NCBI GenBank assembly: GCA_035550595.1
Contig: DASZOV010000166.1
Span: 1 to 11,484, forward strand
From: CALFMR01 sp035550595
GTDB taxonomy: Bacteria; Acidobacteriota; Vicinamibacteria; Vicinamibacterales; SCN-69-37
DNA length: 11,484 bases
Direction of reading: 5' to 3'
The number at the start of each line of letters is the position of its first letter. Position 1 is the stretch's first letter. The position numbers and the translations under genes were made by a program. The notes under the pieces were generated by a model that made no database searches, was not told the origin of the DNA, and saw only the letters and a list, made by a program, of their open reading frames with translations. Positions 6,056 through 11,484 of this stretch are shown one piece after another.

Positions 6056-7951
6056 GTGCCTTCCGAAGGTCGTCGCGTCGCGTCTCCGCCATCGAAGCCG
6101 CTCGTGGTGTTCGACGGACGCTGTGGCTTCTGCCGGCGCTGGATCGATCGCGCGCGCGAATCGACGACGGACGCGCTCGATTTCGTCGAGTCGCAGGATC
6201 CACGCGTCGCCGCCGAGTTCCCCGAGATTCCCGCCGCGGACTTCGCGTCGGCCGTCCAACTCATCGAGCCCGACGGTCGTGTCTCGTCCGGTGCGGCGGC
6301 CGTGTTCCGCGGTCTCGCCGTCGGCGGCGCGACCGCCTGGCCGCTGCGCGTCTACGAACACGTCCCGCTGGCCGCGCCCGTCGCGGGAGCGGCGTATCGG
6401 CTGATTGCCGATCATCGGCCCTTCTTCGATCGCCTCACGACGCGTCTCTGGGGGCATCACCTCGAACGGCCGTCGTACGATCTCGTCCGCTGGCTGTTCC
6501 TGCGCGCGCTCGGCCTCGTCTATCTCGTCGCGTTCCTCTCGATCCTCGTCCAGATCCGCGGACTCGTCGGCAGCGACGGCATTCTGCCCGCCGGCAACTT
6601 GATGGACGCGGCGCGCGCGTACTTCGATGGCGTGAACTTCGGATTGGAACGCTATCGCGTCCTGCCCACGCTCGGCTGGATCTCCGCATCGGACGCGTCG
6701 CTCGTCGCCCAATGCGCGGGCGGTGCCGTGGCCGCGGCCTTCGTCACGGCCGGACTCGTCGAAGGGCCGTGTCTCGCGCTGTGCTGGCTGCTGTATCTAT
6801 CGCTCGCGACGCTTGGTCAGGACTTTCTCGGCTTCCAGTGGGACAACCTGCTCCTCGAAGCGGGCCTCGTCGCCATCGGTGCTGGCGCCTGGTCCTCGCT
6901 CCGTGCCCGCATCGTCCGCACGCGCGCGCCGTCACGCGCCGTGGTGTGGCTCTACCGCTGGCTGGCGTTCCGGCTGATGTTCGAGTCGGGCTGCGTGAAG
7001 ATCCTGAGCGGCGACGCCACGTGGCGCGGCCTCACGGCGCTCACGTTCCACTACGAGACGCAGCCGCTCCCGACGTGGATCGGCTGGTACGCGCACCAGC
7101 TTCCGGTCTGGTTCCAGAGGGGCTCGTGCGCGGGCGTGTTCCTCGTCGAGCTCGCGGTGCCGTTCCTCGTGTTCGCGCCGCGACGCCTGCGGATGAGTGG
7201 CGGCCTCATCATGGCCGTGTTCCAGGTCCTCATCCTGCTCACGGGCAACTACACGTTCTTCAATTACCTGACGCTCGCGATCTTCCTGTGGCTGGCCGAC
7301 GACGCGGCGCTGCGGAGGATCATGCCGCGGGCGATGATCGATCGTCTGTCAGCGGCGAACGTGCGACGCGTTCGGCGGTCGGTCGTGCGACGAGTCGCTG
7401 CTGCGATCGTGGCTGCCGGACTCACCGCTGCCTCGTTCGTGTCGCTGCTCGGGATCTTCGGTGTCCGTCCCGCGTGGCTGTCGCCGGCCGTCGCGCTCGC
7501 GCGGCAGCTCGCACCGCTCCGCAGCGTCAACGGCTACGGGCTGTTCGCGGTGATGACGACGAGCCGGCCGGAGATCCGCGTCGAGGGCAGCGATGACGGG
7601 GTCACGTGGCGGGTGTATCAGTTCAAGTACAAGGCCGGCGACGTGACCGCGCGTCCGCGCTTCGTCGCGCCTTATCAACCACGGCTCGACTGGCAGATGT
7701 GGTTCGCCGCGCTCGGCACGGCGCGCACGACGCCGTGGTTCCTGAACTTCTGCGAGCGGCTGCTGCAGGGATCGCCTGACGTCCTCGCGCTCCTCGCGAC
7801 GAATCCCTTCCCCGACCACCCACCGCGCTACGTCCGCGCCGAGGTCGACGACTACCGCTTCACCGACCTCGCCACCCACCGCGCCACCGGCGCCTGGTGG
7901 ACGACGACGCCGGCGGGGGAGTATTTGGGGGCGATCACGTTGGGAAAATAA
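6056..7951 (+). CDS. DCC thiol-disulfide oxidoreductase fused to a lipase maturation factor membrane protein
   Basis: The protein is 631 aa. Residues about 14-130 are a DCC (DUF393) domain: VVFDGRCGFCRRWID (17-31) carries the CxxC pair Cys23/Cys26, and YRLIADHRPFFDRLT (114-128) is the domain's usual end. From about 137 onward the protein matches lipase maturation factor (LMF) proteins. Visible signatures are GSDGILPA (172-179), GFQWDNLLLEAG (259-270), RLMFESGCVKILSGDATWRG (306-325), ALTFHYETQPLPTW (328-341) and TGNYTFFNYLTLA (396-408). Several membrane helices lie between about 145 and 465, followed by a soluble C-terminal part (about 490-625). Animal LMF1 helps secreted lipases fold; the bacterial role is not established. 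The GTG start puts the DCC domain at the N-terminus. The TAA stop merges into the repeat element of convergent gap 3. Confidence 0.9.
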   Translation: MPSEGRRVASPPSKPLVVFDGRCGFCRRWIDRARESTTDALDFVESQDPRVAAEFPEIPAADFASAVQLIEPDGRVSSGAAAVFRGLAVGGATAWPLRVYEHVPLAAPVAGAAYRLIADHRPFFDRLTTRLWGHHLERPSYDLVRWLFLRALGLVYLVAFLSILVQIRGLVGSDGILPAGNLMDAARAYFDGVNFGLERYRVLPTLGWISASDASLVAQCAGGAVAAAFVTAGLVEGPCLALCWLLYLSLATLGQDFLGFQWDNLLLEAGLVAIGAGAWSSLRARIVRTRAPSRAVVWLYRWLAFRLMFESGCVKILSGDATWRGLTALTFHYETQPLPTWIGWYAHQLPVWFQRGSCAGVFLVELAVPFLVFAPRRLRMSGGLIMAVFQVLILLTGNYTFFNYLTLAIFLWLADDAALRRIMPRAMIDRLSAANVRRVRRSVVRRVAAAIVAAGLTAASFVSLLGIFGVRPAWLSPAVALARQLAPLRSVNGYGLFAVMTTSRPEIRVEGSDDGVTWRVYQFKYKAGDVTARPRFVAPYQPRLDWQMWFAALGTARTTPWFLNFCERLLQGSPDVLALLATNPFPDHPPRYVRAEVDDYRFTDLATHRATGAWWTTTPAGEYLGAITLGK

Positions 7952-8131
7952 GAGCCTGTTTCAAAACTTCGAACTTCAAACTTCGAACTTCGAAATTTGG
8001 TTCCAGGTGCTCAGCCGACGACGCCATGTGACGGACGATGCCGAATCGTCGAACGCGCCGACACGGAACCTGGCACCCCGTTCGAAGTTCGAAGTTCGAA
8101 GTTCGAAGTTCGAAGTTCAGAGTTCGAAGTT
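7949..8131. repeat. Nested inverted-repeat element with heptamer arrays, convergent gap 3
   Basis: The left array 7968-7995 reads TTCGAAC, TTCAAAC, TTCGAAC, TTCGAAA. The right array 8080-8128 reads five GTTCGAA units, GTTCAGA and one more GTTCGAA. The arrays are in opposite orientation; 7965-7994 and 8102-8131 are reverse complements at 27 of 30 positions. Inside lie GGTTCCAGGTGC (from 7999) facing GGAACCTGGCACC (8065-8077) as an imperfect inverted repeat, and the perfect hairpin GACGAT/ATCGTC (8034-8050). The left edge 7949-7973 matches 137-161 at 22 of 25 positions, including the stop codon. No coding sequence is credible inside. It may be a MITE-like remnant or a bidirectional transcript end. 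Confidence 0.8.
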
Positions 8132-8133
8132 GA

Positions 8134-8150
8134 CGAGTGCTTTCCACTCG
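8134..8150 (-). terminator. Short hairpin after the DUF1080 gene
   Basis: CGAGTG (8134-8139), a 5-nt loop, then CACTCG (8145-8150), a perfect 6-bp stem that starts five bases after the DUF1080 stop codon on the minus strand. There is no T-run; transcription would continue into the heptamer array. Confidence 0.4.
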
Positions 8151-8154
8151 CCGT

Positions 8155-8949
8155 TTACGGCAGTTCCCTCACCCAGATATTGCGGAAGCTGATCGGCTCG
8201 CTCTTGTCGCCGTGGGCTTGGAGCTTGATCGGGGCGCCGTCGAAAGCCTTGTAGAACGGCTTGCCGATGTAGAGCGTCTCGCCCTTGAGCTCGACGTGAT
8301 TCTGGATGAGCACGCCGTTGAAGAAGGCGGTGACGTAGGCCGGCGTCTTCAGCGAGCCGTCGGCGTTGAAGGTCGGCGCGGTCCAGACGACGTCGTAGGT
8401 CTGCCACTCGCCGGGCTTGCGGTTCGCGTTCACGAGCGGCGCGTACTGCTTGTACACGGAACCCGCCTGGCCGTTCACGTACGTCTTGTTGTCGTAGGAA
8501 TCGAGAATCTGGAGCTCGTAGCCGGAATCGCCCGCGCCCGTCGAGGCGAGGAACAGGCCGCTGTTGCCGCGCGCCTGGTCGGTGCCCGTGATATTCGTCG
8601 GGATGCGCCACTCGAGATGGATCTGGTAGTCGTGGAAGCTCTGCTTGGTCTCGATGCTCCCCGCGGCCTTGTTGACGGTCATGATGCCGTCGGCGACGGT
8701 CCATTGCGCCGGCGAATGATCCTTCACCTCGACCCACTGGTCGAGATTGTGGCCGTCGAAGAGCACGATGGCGTCCGATGGCGCCTCGCTCGACGTGGCG
8801 CCGGGCGTGACGACCTTCGGGACCGGCTCCCAGACCTCGGTGTCCTGCGGGCGCGCGCGGGGCGTCGTGCCCTGCGCGGCGGCCACGGCCGGCACGGCCA
8901 GCAAACCTGTCATCGTCAACGTCAACATCGTCGTGGAAAAGGTGCGCAT
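8155..8949 (-). CDS. Secreted DUF1080 (3-keto-disaccharide hydrolase-like) protein
   Basis: The protein is 264 aa, a usual length for the family. The start at 8949 gives a signal peptide (MRTFSTTMLTLTMTGLLAVP, cleavage near AAAQ at 23-26) and has AGGAG six bases upstream. The minus-strand frame stays open far upstream, but that extension is antisense to another gene and has no family similarity. The family's motifs are present in order: IVLFDGHNLDQW (61-72), ARGNSGLFL (126-134), YELQILDSY (144-152), GEWQTYDVVW (180-189) and PIKLQAHGDKSEPISFRNIW (240-259). The fold is a concanavalin-like beta-sandwich; some members hydrolyse 3-keto-glycosides, many are only predicted. Its likely place is the periplasm or outside the cell. 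It is divergent from the DUF885 gene across 156 bp. Confidence 0.92.
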   Translation of the reverse strand: MRTFSTTMLTLTMTGLLAVPAVAAAQGTTPRARPQDTEVWEPVPKVVTPGATSSEAPSDAIVLFDGHNLDQWVEVKDHSPAQWTVADGIMTVNKAAGSIETKQSFHDYQIHLEWRIPTNITGTDQARGNSGLFLASTGAGDSGYELQILDSYDNKTYVNGQAGSVYKQYAPLVNANRKPGEWQTYDVVWTAPTFNADGSLKTPAYVTAFFNGVLIQNHVELKGETLYIGKPFYKAFDGAPIKLQAHGDKSEPISFRNIWVRELP

Positions 8950-8986
8950 CGGGAACTCCTGAGCAGGAACGTGCGGCGTGCGGTCG

Positions 8987-9015
8987 ATTCTCGGCGCCGG
9001 TCCGGCGTCTGTCAA
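8987..9015 (-). promoter_or_regulatory. Sigma-70 promoter for the DUF1080 gene
   Basis: On the minus strand a perfect -35 TTGACA (9010-9015) is followed after exactly 17 bp by a -10 GAGAAT (8987-8992, 4 of 6). Transcription would start near 8980, giving a leader of about 30 nt that carries AGGAG. This is the best housekeeping-type promoter in the window. Confidence 0.65.
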
Positions 9016-9037
9016 GGCGCGGACGCGACGCCGCGCG

Positions 9038-9055
9038 GTGCACGACCGTGCACGA
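9038..9055. promoter_or_regulatory. Tandem GTGCACGA sites between divergent genes
   Basis: GTGCACGA occurs at 9038-9045 and again at 9048-9055, 10 bp apart, so both copies face the same side of the helix. Each contains the palindrome GTGCAC. The pair lies roughly 60 bp from the predicted start of each divergent transcript, a position suited to a shared activator. No regulator gene is adjacent. Confidence 0.4.
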
Positions 9056-9079
9056 TCGTCCGCGGCGGCGGCGAAGTGG

Positions 9080-9101
9080 GCATCCAATTCGCATAGGATG
9101 C
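9080..9101. promoter_or_regulatory. Inverted repeat over the DUF885 -10 region
   Basis: GCATCC (9080-9085) and GGATGC (9096-9101) are a perfect 6-bp inverted repeat with a 10-nt spacer. The right half overlaps the possible -10 TAGGAT (9094-9099), which ends 6 bp before ATG 9106. A protein bound here would block the promoter. A start that close to the -10 would give a leaderless message; no Shine-Dalgarno is seen. Confidence 0.4.
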
Positions 9102-9105
9102 GGTC

Positions 9106-10929
9106 ATGCCCATCGACCCGCTCCCGGGGCCGACACCCGCCGTTCCCCCCGCTCCGGCCGCACTCGCGGCGCTCGCCGTCGATCCCGTCCGCGCCTTTCG
9201 CGCACAACTCGACGCGGACTGGCAGTACTGGATGCACGAATACCCCGAGTGGGCGACGCAACTCGGGTATCCCGGACACAACGCGCGTTGGACCGACTAC
9301 CGGCCAGAGGCGATGGCCGCGCGTGCCGCGTATCTGCGCGCGAGCCTGGCGCGCATCCAGCTCGTAGACGGCGCGTCGTTGCCCGACGCCGACCGGCTGA
9401 GCTACGACCTCTATCGCGACCAGCTCGAAACGGCGGTCCGTGGCCTGGACGTCCACTACGACGCCATGCCCGCCCGTGGCGTCGTGCCGCACCACCTGCT
9501 CATGCCGGTCAACCAGCTCGAAGGCGTGCTGCAGGACATTCCGCTCGTCGTGTCGATGATGCCCGCGGTCACGGCGCGCGACTACGAGACGCTCGTCGAG
9601 CGGCTCGAGCGGGTGCCCGATCTCATCGAGCAGACGATGGCGCTGATGCGACGCGGGATGGAGGCGGGACTCACGCCGCCGCGCATCACGCTCCGCGACG
9701 TTCCGGCACAGGCCGCGGCGCAGCTCGTCGACGATCCGCTCACGAGCCCGCTGCTCGCCGCGTTCCAGCGCATGCCGTCCTCGATACCCGCGTCCGTCTG
9801 TGCGCGTCTCACGGCGGCCGCGGTCGCCGCGTTCGAGAGCTGCGTGCGGCCGGCCTTCGCGGCGTTCCACGCGTTCCTGACGCTGCACTATCTGCCGGCC
9901 TGCCGCGAGACGACGGCGATTTCAGCGCTGCCGGGCGGCGCGGACGCCTACGCGTACAACGTGCGCTGGCACACGACGCTCTCGCGGTCGCCGGAGGAGA
10001 TTCACGAGATCGGCCGCGCCGAGCTCGTCCGCATCCGCGCGGAGATGGATCGCGTGCAGGCGGCGACGGGCTTCACCGGGACGTTCCAGGAGCTCGCGCA
10101 CTGGCTCCGGACCGATCCGCAGTTCTATTTCCACGATGCCGGCGAGCTGCTCGCCGAGTATCGTGACATCGCCAAACGCGCGGACCCCGCGCTGGCGCCG
10201 CTCTTCCGCCGGCTGCCGCGCACGCCCTACGGCATCGATGCCGTGCCGGGCGCGACGGCCGCCTCGCAGACGTCGGCGTACTACCAACCCGGCGCGTTCG
10301 CCGCGGGGCGTGCGGCGATGATGTTCGCCAACACGTCGAAAATCGAGTCGCGGCCGCGTTGGGAGATGACCGCGCTCACGCTGCACGAGGCCGTACCCGG
10401 CCATCATCTGCAGATTGCGCTCGCGCAGGAGCTGTACGGGCTGCCGGACTTCCGCCGGCACTCGAACTACACGGCGTTCGTCGAAGGCTGGGCACTCTAC
10501 GCAGAGCACCTCGGCGACGAGATGGGGATGTACGCCGACCCGTACGCGAAGTACGGGCAGTTGACGTACGAGCTCTGGCGCGCGTTGCGGCTCGTGGTCG
10601 ACACCGGACTGCACGTCATGGGCTGGACCCGCGACGAAGCCATCCGCTTCTTCGCCGCCGAAACGCCGAAAGCCGCCGAGGACATCGTCGTCGAGGTCGA
10701 TCGCTATATCGTGTGGCCGGGGCAGGCCCTGGGGTACAAGACAGGGGAGATCGAGATTCGCCGGCTGCGCGCGGAAGCCGAACGCGCGCTCGGCGAGGCG
10801 TTCGACATCCGGGCCTTCCATGACGTCGTGCTCGGCGAAGGTGCCGTGCCGCTCGACGTGCTCGCCGGGCGCGTGCGCACGTGGATCGACGAACGGCTCA
10901 CGGCCGTCGGGCGCGAGTCGATCGAGTGA
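9106..10929 (+). CDS. DUF885 family metallopeptidase-like protein
   Basis: The protein is 607 aa, a usual length for DUF885, an alpha-helical family related in fold to M2/M3/M32-type zinc peptidases. The putative metal site is in LTLHEAVPGHHLQ (424-436): His427, Glu428 and His433/His434, with FVEGWALYAEHLG (458-470) supplying Glu460. Further family landmarks are DTGLHVMGW (499-507) and RYIVWPGQALGYKTG (533-547). The activity of most members is unknown; peptidase function is predicted from the site. The N-terminus is Pro/Ala-rich (MPIDPLPGPTPAVPPAPAAL) with no signal peptide, whereas many relatives in this kind of bacterium are exported, so this copy is probably cytoplasmic. It is divergent from the DUF1080 gene. 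ATG 9106 is the first credible start; the family region begins near residue 27. Confidence 0.9.
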   Translation: MPIDPLPGPTPAVPPAPAALAALAVDPVRAFRAQLDADWQYWMHEYPEWATQLGYPGHNARWTDYRPEAMAARAAYLRASLARIQLVDGASLPDADRLSYDLYRDQLETAVRGLDVHYDAMPARGVVPHHLLMPVNQLEGVLQDIPLVVSMMPAVTARDYETLVERLERVPDLIEQTMALMRRGMEAGLTPPRITLRDVPAQAAAQLVDDPLTSPLLAAFQRMPSSIPASVCARLTAAAVAAFESCVRPAFAAFHAFLTLHYLPACRETTAISALPGGADAYAYNVRWHTTLSRSPEEIHEIGRAELVRIRAEMDRVQAATGFTGTFQELAHWLRTDPQFYFHDAGELLAEYRDIAKRADPALAPLFRRLPRTPYGIDAVPGATAASQTSAYYQPGAFAAGRAAMMFANTSKIESRPRWEMTALTLHEAVPGHHLQIALAQELYGLPDFRRHSNYTAFVEGWALYAEHLGDEMGMYADPYAKYGQLTYELWRALRLVVDTGLHVMGWTRDEAIRFFAAETPKAAEDIVVEVDRYIVWPGQALGYKTGEIEIRRLRAEAERALGEAFDIRAFHDVVLGEGAVPLDVLAGRVRTWIDERLTAVGRESIE

Positions 10930-10931
10930 CG

Positions 10932-10960
10932 CGCGCGGGACGTCCGCATCCATCCGCGCG
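10932..10960 (+). terminator. Hairpin after the DUF885 gene
   Basis: CGCGCGG (10932-10938) and CCGCGCG (10954-10960) form a perfect 7-bp stem with a 15-nt loop, two bases after the stop. No T-run follows, so terminator function is uncertain. Confidence 0.35.
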
Positions 10961-11033
10961 GTAGCGTGCGCCACACTCTGAGCCGAGCGGCCGCGTTCGC
11001 GCGATCCGTCATTTCATCGACGCCGCGTTTGGC

Positions 11034-11050
11034 TTGGCAGTCCTTTTGCT
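11034..11050 (+). promoter_or_regulatory. Candidate sigma-54 (-24/-12) promoter for the sigma-70-family gene
   Basis: TTGGCAGTCCTTTTGCT has the GG (11036-11037) and GC (11048-11049) dinucleotides separated by exactly 10 bases, as sigma-54 promoters require, with TTGGCA and TTGCT matching the consensus halves. Transcription would start near 11061, just before AGGGGA (11063-11068), the likely ribosome site. Read instead as a sigma-70 -35 (TTGGCA), no good -10 follows. Confidence 0.5.
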
Positions 11051-11076
11051 GACTCGATCGGCAGGGGACTGATCCC

Positions 11077-11484
11077 ATGATGCATCGCCAGCCTCGTCAA
11101 CGCCGTCAGTATTCGCGCCGCGCGTCCGCTTCCACTCACGACACGTCACACGCGGCGGCGCTGACGTGGACGCCGCCGACGCGCCGATCCGCGCGCACGT
11201 CGCGCGTGACCTTCGAGACGACCTCCCACACGACGTCGCCGTTCGACGATGAGGACGTGCGTGTGGCGGGCAGTGGGACGGCCGTACAGACACGAATGCC
11301 GCGCGCGCCGCGCGATGATGAGTCCGACGACCTCGATGCCGAGGCGATGGACATCGTGACCGAATCGGACGCCACGTTCGACGCCGACGCCACGGCGTCG
11401 GACGTCGAACCCGGCGAGGACGTCGACCTGGTGCGCCTGTATCTCAATACGATCGGCCGGCGGCCGCTCCTATCGGCCGCCGGC
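11077..11484 (+). CDS. Sigma-70 family RNA polymerase sigma factor, primary/RpoD-RpoS type (N-terminal fragment)
   Basis: The frame is open from ATG 11077 through the window end, 136 codons, so the gene continues beyond it. AGGGGA lies 8 nt before this ATG; the next codon is also ATG. The last visible residues, VDLVRLYLNTIGRRPLLSAAG (116-136), match region 1.2 of primary-type sigma factors, whose usual form is D-VRMYL-EIG-PLLT, and exclude the ECF class. Before it is an unusual N-terminus. Residues 1-56 are basic and rich in Arg, Ser and Thr. Residues 57-116 are strongly acidic, with DDED, DDESDDLDAE and FDADATASDVEPGEDVD. The acidic part sits where region 1.1 masks DNA-binding in RpoD, but no clear region 1.1 fold is recognisable. 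Whether it is the housekeeping factor or an alternative group 2 factor cannot be decided from this fragment. Confidence 0.8.
   Translation, partial: MMHRQPRQRRQYSRRASASTHDTSHAAALTWTPPTRRSARTSRVTFETTSHTTSPFDDEDVRVAGSGTAVQTRMPRAPRDDESDDLDAEAMDIVTESDATFDADATASDVEPGEDVDLVRLYLNTIGRRPLLSAAG

Noticed and set aside
7968..8128. CRISPR array
   Set aside because: Units are contiguous seven-base repeats without 30-40 bp spacers, and no cas genes are present.
7935..8254. Small open frames over the heptamer element of gap 3
   Set aside because: The peptides are products of repeat translation (runs of FEVRSSK type) and have no ribosome site or family similarity.
8137..9096. A 319-codon plus-strand frame antisense to the DUF1080 gene
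   Set aside because: It is a codon-position shadow; no domain, and it crosses the DUF1080 promoter region.
8950..9888. Extension of the DUF1080 frame upstream to make a 577-aa protein
   Set aside because: The extension is antisense to the DUF885 gene and has no family similarity; a signal peptide, AGGAG and a sigma-70 promoter fix the start at 8949.
9922..10974. A 350-codon minus-strand open frame antisense to the DUF885 gene
   Set aside because: It has low-complexity Arg/Glu/His content and no domain; the plus strand carries a full metallopeptidase-like family match.
11009..11447. Minus-strand open frames at the right end
   Set aside because: The plus strand carries an unbroken frame with a ribosome site that ends in sigma-70 region 1.2; the minus frames are Ser/Arg-rich shadows.
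1..11484. tRNA or rRNA genes, integrase, transposase, phage or defence genes
   Set aside because: I looked for these and saw none. The repeats are therefore not tied to any mobile-element enzyme within the window.

Overview
The window is uniformly GC-rich, with compact gene spacing and long antisense shadow frames. The gene set is a MacB/FtsX-type permease tail, a secreted SGNH hydrolase, an ACS-type MFS carrier, a DCC-lipase maturation factor fusion, a secreted DUF1080 protein and a DUF885 protein. With TTCGAAC-type heptamer repeats between genes, this suggests an uncultured Acidobacteriota, probably of the Vicinamibacteria type. That placement is inference from gene content and style; no rRNA or other marker gene is present.

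Layout. 2-139 (+) is the C-terminus of an ABC transporter permease. 268-1605 (-) is a secreted SGNH/GDSL hydrolase, divergent from 1722-2996 (+), an MFS transporter. 3087-5301 (-) is a translationally coupled three-gene operon: an ECF sigma factor, a small single-pass membrane protein and a larger single-pass protein with a GspG-like tail. 5505-5918 (+) is a cytoplasmic BON-like/LysM (Kbp-type) protein. 6056-7951 (+) is a DCC thiol-disulfide oxidoreductase fused to a lipase-maturation-factor membrane protein. 8155-8949 (-) is a secreted DUF1080 glycoside-type hydrolase, divergent from 9106-10929 (+), a DUF885 metallopeptidase-like protein. 11077-11484 (+) is the N-terminus of a sigma-70-family factor of primary (RpoD/RpoS) type that runs off the window; it ends just inside region 1.2.

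Non-coding structure. All three convergent gaps (140-267, 2997-3086, 7952-8154) hold arrays of TTCGAAC/GTTCGAA heptamers or decayed versions. None of the divergent or same-strand gaps do. The element edges coincide with stop codons, and at two loci with a shared GC hairpin. This gap-type specificity is the most striking pattern here; the simplest reading is a repeat family acting as, or tolerated at, bidirectional transcript ends. Other regulatory candidates are a sigma-54-like -24/-12 element before the sigma gene, a good sigma-70 promoter for the DUF1080 gene, tandem GTGCACGA sites shared by the DUF1080/DUF885 pair, and -10 elements so close to two start codons that the messages may be leaderless.

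The genes do not form one pathway. Possible functional pairs are the secreted esterase with the MFS importer, the sigma factor with its two membrane partners, and the DUF1080/DUF885 pair that shares a control region.
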